Shown here: positions 37,716 to 48,600 of the stretch, piece after piece | Numbering within the stretch: position 1 is the stretch's first letter | Layout: each line of letters starts with the position of its first letter | Origin: Pelargonium x hortorum | Lineage: Eukaryota; Streptophyta; Magnoliopsida; Geraniales; Geraniaceae | Direction: 5' to 3' | DNA length: 64,000 nt | Assembly (NCBI GenBank): GCA_036897525.1 | Contig: JAYMTJ010000028.1 | Span: forward strand, 42,575 to 106,574 | Notes under the pieces: model-generated | Told to the model about the DNA's origin: nothing | The model's input: only the letters and a program-made list of their open reading frames with translations | Database searches by the model: none | Position numbers and translations under genes: made by a program

Positions 37716-37788
37716 GCACTAAGTTGGACTTAAACCTACGGCCATTCAATTAAGAGCCCCCTCCTCTACCGAACTCAGCTATGCACCC
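37716..37788 (-). pseudogene. trnK: tRNA-Lys-type remnant, anticodon CUU
   Basis: The minus strand reads GGGTGCATAGCTGAGTTCGG, then loop CTCTTAA (U33, anticodon CUU) and GTAGG-TTTAAGT-CCAAC. TTAATTGAA-x-GGCC is shared with the copy at 31,082. The T-stem keeps 4/5 pairs, but the acceptor stem about four of seven counting wobbles, and the anticodon stem has mismatches. The D-loop is one base longer than in tRNA-Lys, and the T-loop has TTTAAGT for TTCAAGT. The anticodon appears to derive from UUU by one change. Confidence 0.6.
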
Positions 37789-37850
37789 ACAAAATGAGCG
37801 CTTCCTCTTTCCTTCTCTTTTTTCCTTGAGGTTTCTCTTGTATAAAATAG

Positions 37851-37958
37851 GATTCTTTGGAGAAAGTCTTACTAATGAAAGCTCGTTCAAAATGAAGTCT
37901 TTATATACGTAATTCCACTTTTATTCTCAGGAATACCCGCCGAGAATCCTAATAAATT
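37851..37958 (-). promoter_or_regulatory. Conserved upstream flank of the Lys-type tRNA copy, with CRTA-like motif
   Basis: This is the partner of 20,923-21,032. The core TTTATATACGTAATTCC is at 37,900-37,916 and GAGAATCCTAATAAATT at 37,942-37,958. It lies 62 bp upstream of the tRNA remnant, against 25 bp in the other copy. Conservation in spite of decay of the tRNA suggests either one duplication event or selection on the motif. Confidence 0.55.
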
Positions 37959-39450
37959 CTAAATGAAATTGTCAACGAAAAGGTTATTTCTTATAAAAGG
38001 CATTTATTTGTAAGGTGAATGTCTATCTAGAATTAGTACTTCAAAGTATATAACCAAACAAACAATCTTGGTTTGTAAGGGATTAACTTTCCTTAAAGAT
38101 ATATAAATAAAAAAAAAAATTGAACCATTCTTTAAGAATTAAAAAGAGTCCTTATCGAATTCCTAATACAGAGATAAGTACAATAAATAAAGACTTCATA
38201 AGTAAGGGAATCCCCCCTTTTTTAGTATAAGTATAAGTATAAGTCCTCTGATTAGAACAACTCAACAAAAAAAAAGGAAAGTGCTAAAACCTAGAGCAAA
38301 AAAGTTCTAATTAGATTTTTTAAAAGAAAAGGAAAACCTAACTTATTAATTTCTACTTGACTTCATTACTTTCTTACTCTCAATACCCACTTCTCCGGAG
38401 CTTTACTTGTCATTTTTGTAGCTATACTCTGTTTTTTGTATCTGTATCATACCTTTTTTCCTTTATTACTATCTGCTAAAACCGCCTATCTATACTCAGG
38501 AGAACCCTTTTTAATTCATTTTAGGGTTTAGTATGCAGAATCCGAGTTTCTATACTCTTCTCTTAGGCTTGTGACCCTTGATCTATAAACCGAAATCCTA
38601 AAGCAGGAGACTCTACTTATTTACACTTTTGTTCAAAGAGGAACCCACCACTATTTCTATTGTAAGGATTCTACTTTAATTACGCGCAATACAGAACACA
38701 GACTTTAACTTCTTTATATTAACTAAATGCTCTTAGCTTTAGGTCCTAGAAAACTGGATCCGGTAAGAGAAAAGCAAAGGCCCAGAAGAGCTGAGATAGG
38801 GTCCCTCTATGCCCTAGCAATAATTGAAGGAGTTACCCTTGTCTTGTAAGAGCTAGATTCCAATTTCTTATCTCTATTCCCCAATTTATACTTTTTAAAG
38901 AGCTTCGAAGCCCGCCCCTATAACTAAGAAAATAAAGGGATTCTTATTCTTTCCTTGGACCAACAAAATTCTGCTCTATTTGATTCGTTACAGTTTTACC
39001 ACAATGAATGCAATGCTCTACTTATCGGAAACAATTAAATAGATTTTGGTAGACTCAAATACAAAACAAAAGCCTTCTAAAAAAATGGATATAGTAACAG
39101 GACTTGTCATTTTTTATGCCTTAAACCTTCCTGATTAGTAAGTAATAATTTCTAGTGGAGGAAGCTTCTTTGTTACTAGTATTTTCAATTTAAGCTAAAG
39201 GATCCGGGTTTGTCTATTAAAGTGTAGAATTCCTCTGATATTGGCTTCTTATTTTGTACGAACTTTCTATAGCTTCTTCCTTAAAAAAACTAGGTTATTA
39301 ATTCATTAAGTGAAAGGGACTGCCTTATGACTTGTTCCTCACTTTACTTACGTTACTACATTATAGGTAATCAATATCCATGACTCGGGGTAGAAATGTC
39401 TGCCTCCATTTAGCAACAGAATACTGATTAGGCAACATATGCGTCTTAAG
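37959..39450. other. Non-coding type A DNA
   Basis: Nothing recognised apart from a hexamer repeat at 38,224. A-rich and G/C-cluster texture throughout. Confidence 0.5.
38224..38244 (+). repeat. AGTATA microsatellite, 3.5 units
   Basis: AGTATA three times followed by AGT, directly after a C/T run in the plus strand. Confidence 0.9.
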
Positions 39451-41842
39451 ATGTTGGACTTACTGTTTATTATTATAGATTCCTAAGAAGAAGAAGAATT
39501 AACAACTGAATAAACCTTCTTTAGCAAAACTGATGAATTACTTGCCTTCAACTTAGAATAGTTAGGTTAGGAAGATATTAGGAATGGTACAACTTACCAA
39601 AATAAAGTCCCTCAACAGATAAATAAAGAATAGAATTGACCTCCATCCAATTAAAGAAATTAGAGCCGTTTACATATAATGGGAGCCTTTTCCTCTTAGA
39701 GTGATTTCATACCTCCAATTCTTATTCTAATTAGAGTATTTAAAACCTCTTAACTTAATAAGTTTCCTTCCATTTTCTTGTATTTCCTTCACCTACTAGG
39801 GCGATACCATCACCTTGAAGAGTGTGAACATCTTGATTTTAAGACAATTGGTAAGTTAAGAAAGTAAGAAATTCTCTTCCTCAGAATCATTTAGATAATA
39901 GACACTTTGAAATCAGCTCTTTACATTTTTTCAATTCTCTAAAGCTTTTAGTAGGAGGTTTAGAGAGTCTTTCTAATTTATACCTGGTAAATCAACCAGG
40001 AATTCGGGTTCTGGACAACTAATTTCAGGTTCTGCCAATAGGTTCGAATTTCAGTTCTAGTTTAGTAATCAGTTCTTCTTATTTTATTAATAGTAGTCAA
40101 TGCTTTTTTCGAAAACTCACTAGAGCCTTACCCACACTCTTAAAAGAGAGAATAGAAAGCTATCTTCCAGTGACTTTCTTTCATTCCTTTCTTTATATTC
40201 TTCCCATCAATTCAGTTTCCTTTAGTTCTGAAACCTTTAGCACCGTTCCTCTTCGATAGTTTCCTTTCCTAGTTATTCGGTCTTTAAGTTGTTCTAATAA
40301 CTTTCCATGCCCACTGAAACACATTTCCTTTCCTTGCTTAGTTTCCACGTTCTTTAAACACCGGTTCTCCTTACCTGATTCTGATTCCGGTTAAGTTCTT
40401 TCTTACCTTTCATTCTGTGTAATTGGTTACCATGATTCTTGTACCTTGCTTTATTAAGATTCTGAGTTCTTAGTTTGTTTAGAGATACAAGCTCATAAAT
40501 TCTTTCTTATTAGACTCCTAGAATTCAAGAATTAAAGGAACTTAGACCTGATACACTATTAAATGAACCTAGCACTTTGAACCCATGGTCTCTCAGAATT
40601 CCGTCGGCTGTTTGAATGCTAGATGACGACTAATAGACACTTCATTATATGATTGAACTCTGTAACTTACGGATATTCTTAGTACTTTCTAGTAAAGAAT
40701 TACTGAAATTTAGCTTGCAGAGGAATGAAAATGAGTTCTTTATATAAGTTATTTTAATCCTTTGAATGATGCTCATAAATTCCTTCGACTTCACAAAGCT
40801 CTACCGATCTCTAAAGCTCCTAAAGGCTAACACTTTCATCCAAGTCTGAGTTGGGAGTTCATATACGTTATTTCAAGCTCTAGTCCAATCCACTTGTTCT
40901 AACTAAGCAGGAACCGGATACAAACTGTCTCTGTCATTCCCAGCTTGTTTTTAGCTGTCCTTGTAAGGAGTTAAAGAATTCATTGTTCTGATGGAGGTAT
41001 CTATTTCATTTGTTGAGAATTCCTAGTATTTCCTTAAGATTTTGTAGGAAGTCACTCTATTAAATGAATTGTTAGCTGGTCAATGTTAAGTAGGCTAAAG
41101 GAATTTGAAGGTAAAGAACAGAATACCGATTCTCTATCTCTTTCTTTGGTACAGTTCTAATTTGTGATGGTTAAGTTTTCTTTGTTTGTAAAGCGATCAT
41201 CTATATAATTGTCTTGGTTTGTAGATTCCTATATTAGATTAGGTGCTGCTACTGGTGGACACTGAGTTCTTTAGTTTCAGGGTTTTTGTTCTTGTAGTGA
41301 ATAGGTTATCAGATGTCAATTCTCTTCATCTGTCTAAGGAAATAAATCAGTTATCCTCTGCTTGCTATACAGAACTGAATCAAGCTCTACGCCGGAATGC
41401 TATTCTTCCTTTGTCCATGAAACTTAGTAATTCTTGTGAACTCTAAACCAAGAAGACCTTATCCTGTGTTTCCATTAGAACAATTAACACCTTTACTTGC
41501 TATCTTGACTGATCCGAATACAAGAACACAAGCTGGCTTTTGCTGTCTTTCCATTAGCAGCAACAATGAGAAATCTTTGCCTTTACTATCATGTAAATAA
41601 AGAGAGTCTCTGCTGTTATAAAGGTGATTGACTGGCTCTCCACTTTGGGTAAGAATATCTCCCAGAACTTAATACAAATGAAAGAATTGAAATCCCCTTT
41701 ATATAAGCATCCTTACCTTATTATCATTCTTTACCAGCTTACTTACACAGAAGAATACAAGAACTCCTTGACTCGCTTACAAGACTAAAGAGGACTTCGA
41801 CTAGAATATGTTACTTGGTTTTCCCTTATCTTTATATTCCAG
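39451..41842. other. Type B block on the 3' side of the polymerase remnant
   Basis: T/C-rich with few G/C clusters. Beyond the polymerase stop at 41,843 only LEYK-like codons continue the family match. The 67-codon frame at 41,243-41,446 has no known motif. A T-arm-like run at about 40,575 (minus strand) has no D-arm. I see no terminal inverted repeat of a plasmid. Confidence 0.45.
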
Positions 41843-43009
41843 CTACAATCCCAGGATCACGGAGTCGGTGTCCGTGTACAAGCAATCTTCTCTATTTATA
41901 AAGGGGTACATGGCGATGCGTGCGCTTGCAGTAATAGCAGCTGCGATTTGAACTGCAGCGTGCGTCTGTGGCATCCATTTCTCTTTGATTCCTTGAGCAA
42001 GTCGATTGACTGCGAGAGTGACTCTATGCTTATCCATAAACTTTTCCTCTGATACAAACTCAGGAGATTCTAAGAGTTTTTGGAAGTGTTCACCGTCTAC
42101 AAGCTTAGTGATATGACACTCTGGATTTATGCCCAAGCGACCGAAAATCCCGTTCATTAGCAGTTTAAAGGCAAACGAGAATCCTTTGGAATTGAGGCGT
42201 TCAGAATAAAGGTCGGTAATAAATTCCTTAAAAGGCCTTATTTTCTTCTCAAATAAATAGCCCGAGAGTGGAATTATTTGATAGCCGAGAGTTTTCGCAA
42301 ATTTCAGTTCTTCCGAATAATAGACCCCGCTCCAATATCCAACTGGAAAGAGAAGACTGTGTTCCTTTTTTTGACGATAAGGCAAGAAAGGCTTATTTAT
42401 ATGTTTAGGACAATAAATGATACATTCGATGAAGCCGAATAAAGATTCGAGCTTTCTACCCCCTAGATCTGAGACCCATACAGGAGGCCCCCCAGGCAGG
42501 TCCATATCTCGCATAATCGAAGGATATAGAGAGTTCACGTCATAGTAATAAAGATCCTCGCCATAATGACAATAGACATCAGTATGTCCACCATAGAATC
42601 CCTTTCTAATGAACTCGTCTACGTTCTTATTAGGGATATAAATAGGGTGCCTGATATCATCATAATACTTAGTTCTAAAGATTTTGAGTGATAAAGACGA
42701 AGCGGTGATATTATCGGTAATATCTTCTTGATAGTGATCATAAATTAACTTTTGAAATTTTTGCATGATAGATCCCAGGAGAAAGATATCTTGACGCATG
42801 TACGAAAGATATAATTCTTTGTTTTTGCGTAGATTCGAAACGGCAACTTTCGAGTGTTCCATCTCCAATTTACCTCCAAGCTCTGGACAGGTTTTGCAAG
42901 CTAAATCAGCGAGATTACTATTCAACAAATGTAGGGAATCCCTAACTATGAATAATAATTTCTTGCGTTTTACTTCGGGATTGTTCTCGTAGATTCTAAT
43001 TTCATACAA
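41843..43009 (-). pseudogene. dpo: Family-B DNA polymerase (plant mitochondrial plasmid type), ExoIII to PolC part
   Basis: This 388-residue frame carries the polymerase part of a protein-primed family-B DNA polymerase, the enzyme that copies linear mitochondrial plasmids. Seen in order: ExoIII YMRQD (residues 70-74), the YxGG linker motif in GFYGG (137-141), PolA DVNSLYPS (157-164), PolB KLLMNGIFGRLG (282-293) and PolC YTDTDS (378-383). The catalytic aspartates D157, D380 and D382 are present. PolB reads NG-I-FG where the family usually has NS-x-YG. A TAG stop lies five residues after PolC, so the thumb is lost; a short likeness (LEYK) follows the stop before the match fades. The frame opens with TTG, which is not a true start: it continues the exonuclease piece at 42,970-43,419 after a one-base shift. 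Family-B identity is very sure; function as it stands is unlikely. Confidence 0.95.
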
Positions 43010-43419
43010 GAATTCCTAGTGATTGTTTTCACAGTTAAATAGTGGCAACGCTGAAGAAGCGGCCTAAGCAAGAGAATACTGTCAAATCGGGATGCATTGT
43101 GAAAGTAAACTTTAAGATGCTTTTTGGATTCTTTGGATAAGGCGACGAGTCGTCGGATAAAGGCTAGGAGCATTCGCTCGCTTCTATGTTCGAACTTATA
43201 ATCTATCTCACTTTCAGAATAGAAAGATTCAACCCGACTCTTATCTAGGGCTTGAGAAGGACTTACTTCTAAAAGGCCCACAGCATAGGGTACGTGATAC
43301 TTCATGCCATCCTCATCGACACGTAACATTGTTTCAAAGTCAGCGACAAAGAACGAAGCGAGAGATTTGTCCTTTTTGGTCTGACGTCGAGGAATCACTT
43401 TAGAGTAAGTGGGGCTCAC
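42970..43419 (-). pseudogene. dpo: Family-B DNA polymerase, exonuclease part (ExoI-ExoII), frameshifted
   Basis: These 149 residues hold the 3'-5' proofreading exonuclease part of the same polymerase. ExoI is FVADFET with D27 and E29; ExoII is YFHNASRFD with N108 and D113. The last 12 residues, after RNS, are out of frame: the family sequence goes on in the next frame (LYEIRIYE), which needs one base fewer or two more near 43,005. The frame begins with GTG immediately after a TAA stop, so the true N-terminus is missing; intact plant-plasmid polymerases run to roughly 800-1,000 residues, against about 535 for the two parts together. I could not find the N-terminal region upstream. All exonuclease acids (D27, E29, D113 here, D74 in the downstream part) are kept, which suggests recent breakage or a sequencing error. 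Confidence 0.92.
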
Positions 43420-45350
43420 TTAGAAAGATAATGAATACATCTCTATTACGGAGTCAATATCTATCTTTATTTACGAGGTTAAGGCTTAAGATAGTATTAG
43501 AGATAAACCCTGCATACACCTATAACCCAAAATGACTTTGACTTTGTTTCTTTTGTTTGAGCTGACCTTATTGCCTGAGCCTTAGCCATAACCAGTACAA
43601 GAACCTGTACCATACCCACTAGAAAAAAAGTTTTTGAATACATAACTAGGACTTACGGGATATCTTAACCTTCAAAAGAGAAAAAAGGAATATAACTGAA
43701 TTGAAAATAGTTTGGGCAAGGCCCTCCTTTAGAAAAGTTTAATAGGGAAACCTCCGAATGAAATTGAAATAATACACGAAGAAGAAGCTCGGGTTTTGTA
43801 AATTGAAATAGAGAAAACTTAACTGGCAAATCATTATCAAAATCATAATGACTGCACTAATTCCTAATCAGTTGAAAACTAAGATAGGACCGTAAACTAG
43901 TATAAGCATATAGCTTAAGGGATTCCCCAAAAATCTAAACCATCCAAACAAAGTGACTTTATTAAGTAAGTATAACTAGCAAAAGTTAATTGATTAATCT
44001 TGGCTTTGTTCTCTATTGGGATTTTGCTGGTGTTGCTAGAAAGAATTTCTTATCCTTAAAGAAAGTGATTAATAGTTGTAGTTAATGAATCCTGGTATTG
44101 AGAACTTGTTATAATGAATGGAAACAAGCTAAAGCTTGCCTTTCTTATAACCGGTAGCTGGTAAAGACATAAACCAGTATTATCTTGTCTGTGAGTATAG
44201 TATGAATTTCTTGATAGTTTAGGATTCAGTCTCTTTAGTTGTAGCTTGTAACCCCGTAACTGGAACAGAATACTCTCTTGTCTTTGGAATGTCCTAACAT
44301 TGTGGGAGAGCCAACTAAGTCCGTCTAGCTTTGAGATTCCATTATCTTTGTATCATCTTTAACAGGTTAAAGAACTTACTCTCTCTAACTAATAGGATGG
44401 TAAAGAATAACATAAACTGATTGATTCTATTTCCTGACAAGCTGTAGCATGCTCTTTGTCCTGTCCTTGTAGTTCTATTGGTTTCATTAACTGTAACTAT
44501 GTATGAGTCAATAGCCTTGGTTTCTTAGTTTGTAGCAAAGAGTGTAGATACCTTTGAGTTGAATATTCCTAGGATAAGATAAACTAATTGTCATGAGGTA
44601 AAGCTAGGAAAGTTGACTTGTTCTTGGAGATCCAAAGGAAATGGAGTCTTTTTGTCTTTGGTAGATTCATTCCTCGTATTTATAGACTAGAACAGATGTA
44701 GTCTTAGTTATTGTAATGAGGGCCAAACCGAGTGTTGCTAGTATTCGGTAAGCTAAGCTAATAACTCCTAGAAATTTCTATAAGATAGTTTGGATTTAGT
44801 CTCTTTGTTCAAGGAAGAAGAGCAGACCTTCTTGAGTCTAAATAGGTCTTGGAATCGCTTTACTTTGTACGCAAGTTAGTTTATCTTGATCCCGTATAGC
44901 AAGCAGATTTGAGTAGAGTCCTAGGATTAAGATCTTGTAGGCTAGTTGACTTGTATTAGTTAGTTCTTCTCTATATATGGGATTGAAGGTAAAGAAGTTT
45001 AAGATAGATAATGGGAGTTCTTCTTATGACGGTACTGAATAAATAGCTCGTTTCGGAGGTATGAAATATTATTAATAGTTGAGGAAAAGGTTCTAATTAT
45101 TGTAAGGAGTTGGTGAATAGTAGAGTTCAAAGAGATCTTGAGACTTTTGGGTCTCAGAGTTGAGATGTCAGGTAATTTGAAATACGGAATTTTAGGATTT
45201 TCTCGAATTTGGGATTTCAGAGTCTGTCACTTTCAGATTGGTCTGTGTTCTTCTCCCCTAAAGGTGGTACTAGAATGGAGAGTCATTATGAGCTTTAAAG
45301 TAAGCTGTTTTTCTGCCCTTTTCCTAATAATTGGTTTTCGCGGATACTAA
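43420..45350. other. Type B block on the 5' side of the polymerase remnant
   Basis: Where the polymerase N-terminus should be, the minus strand is closed by stops in the frame of the exonuclease part. The rest is T/G-leaning in its right part, with few G/C clusters. The 70-codon frame at 45,138-45,350 matches nothing I know. Confidence 0.45.
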
Positions 45351-45539
45351 GAAGTTCCTTGTTTAGTTTATAGACTTTTTTTTCCTAATTACTTGAAGGA
45401 CTCTAACTTTTCCCGTTTCTGATTTTACCCATTAATACTGAGTTTTTAGTAGCTCCCAATAGCCTTGTTTCTCTAGAGACGTACTTCTAACTTAGTAAAA
45501 ACTTGTAACTATAACTCGACCGATGAAAGATGCTTCCGC

Positions 45540-45601
45540 AAAAATATTTAACTGAAACTCTACTTTCTACAAAAATATTTAACTGAAACTCTACTTTCTA
45601 C
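45540..45601 (+). repeat. 31-bp perfect tandem duplication
   Basis: A 31-base unit beginning AAAAATATTTAACTG and ending CTACTTTCTAC occurs twice head to tail (45,540-45,570 and 45,571-45,601) without mismatch, at the junction between the type B block and type A DNA. Probably recent. Confidence 0.92.
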
Positions 45602-48600
45602 TAAAAAACCTCCTTGTACACAGCTGAGATTTACTCTTAAGACCCGAAACTGGAACTGATCTCCTAAATCGAAATAAACTGAAATTTAGCAATTACTTGT
45701 TTACTTAATAACCTCGTGTTATCATTTAACTTAACCGCTTAGTGCTTTTGATTATATCTATAGTAATAAGTATTGTATTGGACTAAACATCAAATTTTTT
45801 TTTTTGTAGAACTTCGGTTGGTAGAGCATTCTGAGGGTCGCCTTTTCAAATAAAGAAGTCTAAAGTACAGGCGATGCATTTTCTAGAATTCCAAAAAAGA
45901 AAAGGAAAAATAGGATACCCGTATATGGTATGGGGAGAGAACCCTTAAAAGTCTTATCTTTTATACAACGACTATAAAAAAATGGGAGGTTTTTCCAGGA
46001 ACTTTTGATCTCCTTAGCCAGTTAGGATCCTGTGTAAAAGCTATTTTATTTTCTAAATTTAAGTCTAGAAGCATCTTACACGTAATTATGCCCAACCAAA
46101 GACCCTGCCTTGCCTTTGCTTGATAGCTGTTAGGACTCTACTTTTAAAGGGGGCTCCGCACTATGTATTTATGATACTTTCGCAAAGAGAAATGAGTTTA
46201 GGTATTCAATTCAGTAACACAGGACTCTTTTTTGTAGTATGCAGTATTTGTAAAAAAGCTACGGAAGCAGTGTTATATAAACAATATGAGTTCTCCCGGG
46301 ATTTTCCTTACTAGGACTGTGTGGTGATTTGCGCAATTAGTCTGTAACTTTTGTGTTTACTCGTCTTGATCTTAGAATGATGCTTTTTTTAGAATCCCTA
46401 CGAGTTCGCTTAAGTACTTATTAGATGAGATTAGGACTTTTTCTTTGGGGTACTTTGTTGGTACTTCTTTTGCTACTGCTTAGTAACTTCGTCTTTATTC
46501 GGTGAATCTTACAAACTACAAGAATTTTGAGGCCTTGTAGAACAAAAATTTAAGTACAAGAAAGCGGATGAGATCCCGGCAAAATTCTTAAATCTTGTTT
46601 ACAAACTAAAGTTTAATTAATTGTGCCTGCTGCTAAAGAGCCTAATCAACCGAATGCGCGCCCATATATATAGGGAAGCCCCTAATTTGCGTGTGCTTTT
46701 GTTGCGCTAAATTAAGGTTTAAAGAAATGCTCTTGACCTAAACAATGCTACCTAACTAAAAAATCTCAGACAAACACTACTTTTACTTTTAAGTCCTGTT
46801 AACTGGGGAACTTCCTTTGCCTAACATGGTGAATCAAGAACTTATGATACAAGGCTATTAAAAAGAAGTTCTTTTAGGATACTCTTTCCTGCGGGGTTAG
46901 CCTCTTAATCTGGTAATTCAAAATCTATAAGAAAGGGAGCTCTACTTTCAGGAATTCTAAAGGGGATTGCTAAATATTAACAAGTTTCACTTGCCACAGC
47001 TTGACTTAAACTCCTACTCTATTTTTACTACAGCTATGCTTTTGACAGATAAAAGGAGCTGTGTGCGCAATCAATTGAATGTAGCAGTACTTTTGACTGA
47101 GTAATAACTAGAAGGTATTTAGTGACGTTACAATAAATAAGTTAAATCCCTACTTGGGTCTATAGTCTTATTTAAAAGCGAGTATTCCTTATTTCAAGTA
47201 GGGTCTTACCTTCAAGGATTTTTTTTTTGAAAAAAGCAAATATTTGGAAACTTGGATATAAACTCAATTACGAATAAGTGCGACAACGCTTCTTTATTTG
47301 GCATATCTTTAACGAAAGTAAGAAAAAAGACAATTTCAGTAGAGCCTTTATCCTTACAAAGGCACTTAGGAGCTCCTACTAAAGTCAATTCATAGCAAGG
47401 AAAGATCCAGTACCCCTTGTTTTTTAGATTTTTTTATTAATATTTAATTAAGAGGTATACTGTATAAATAACTCAGTATAGAGATTTGTAGTAATATTTG
47501 TAATATAGAAGTTTTCAAAAGTTAGAGTGGGGCACGGAAAGAAAAAAGGTTCGATTACTACTGAAGTATTTTAGGTATTATGGAGTGGACTTTTAGAAAA
47601 GAGTAAGCGGGGGAATTCCTAAATTTAAGTGATATAAAGCTTTTCATTACTAACAAAATGAAGTTCTTACTATCCAAGTTTCGGGAACCCCTAGACTACT
47701 TGCGAAATTCTTTTTATCTGTTCTGTATTACCCTATAAAGAGAAAGAGAGGGGCCTTATAGGGGAATGGGTATTATTTAGCTTTTAGTATTATGGCAATG
47801 AGGTCCTTCAACCTTTCAGGTATTTCTAATGGGTAATCTGATTTAGTCCCATCTCTTTAATTAAAAATGAATTTGAACAAACAAAGGACTAACTCTCTAA
47901 GCTTTAACAACGGCAAGAGTTGCTTTTGCTGGTTTTACTTTTATGTTATGAGTAAAACCTTTAATTTCTTATTAGATGTATCTTTATTTATACTACAACC
48001 TTTGCTTATCCTTTGCTTAGACGGAGCGCGTCCCTTAACAAACATATGGACAATCCTTTTTAGGAATATTTGCCACACATTTTCGTAAGATGCTAGATTT
48101 TGCACTTCACTTCTAATCTCTTGTTATATTATAGTACTTTTTTGGTTTCTCCTACAACTATATTTTATACTTGAAATTCCTGTACTTCATTTCTACATTC
48201 CTAAGTACATTTACTTGCTTTTCCCGGGGTTTCGAAGAATTTCTTTTCTTAGCGTCAGTTAAAACTGGATGTTACTCTTAATTTAGTGGTAATTCGTAGG
48301 TCTGACTATGCACTACAAGGACCCGTTTTTTATTAAGGAGTTATAATCCTCTGATAAAGAGAGTTCAATAACAACGAAGTAACCAATTATTTTACTTGAG
48401 CAGGCACCCGTATCTCTTAGACTGCTAGATTTTTTTGCATATATTAGAGGCAGACAAGTGCAACCTCTGGAGGAATATCTATTTTATAGTAATTTAAGTG
48501 ATGAATTTTTAGTAGATATTGAAAATCTTTTTAGAGTAGTTATGGCAAACGTTAATTACGGGCAAATCCTGAGTAAGGCCCTTTGTAGACTGCAAGTCCT

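Noticed and set aside
40560-40630. T-arm-like CCATGGGTTCAAAG on the minus strand
   Set aside because: No D-arm or acceptor partner at tRNA spacing.
42798-42992. 64-codon plus-strand frame
   Set aside because: Antisense shadow of the DNA polymerase remnant.
45805-45855. D-arm-like GGTTGGTAGAGCATT
   Set aside because: Only the D-arm 3' side resembles a tRNA; nothing downstream fits.
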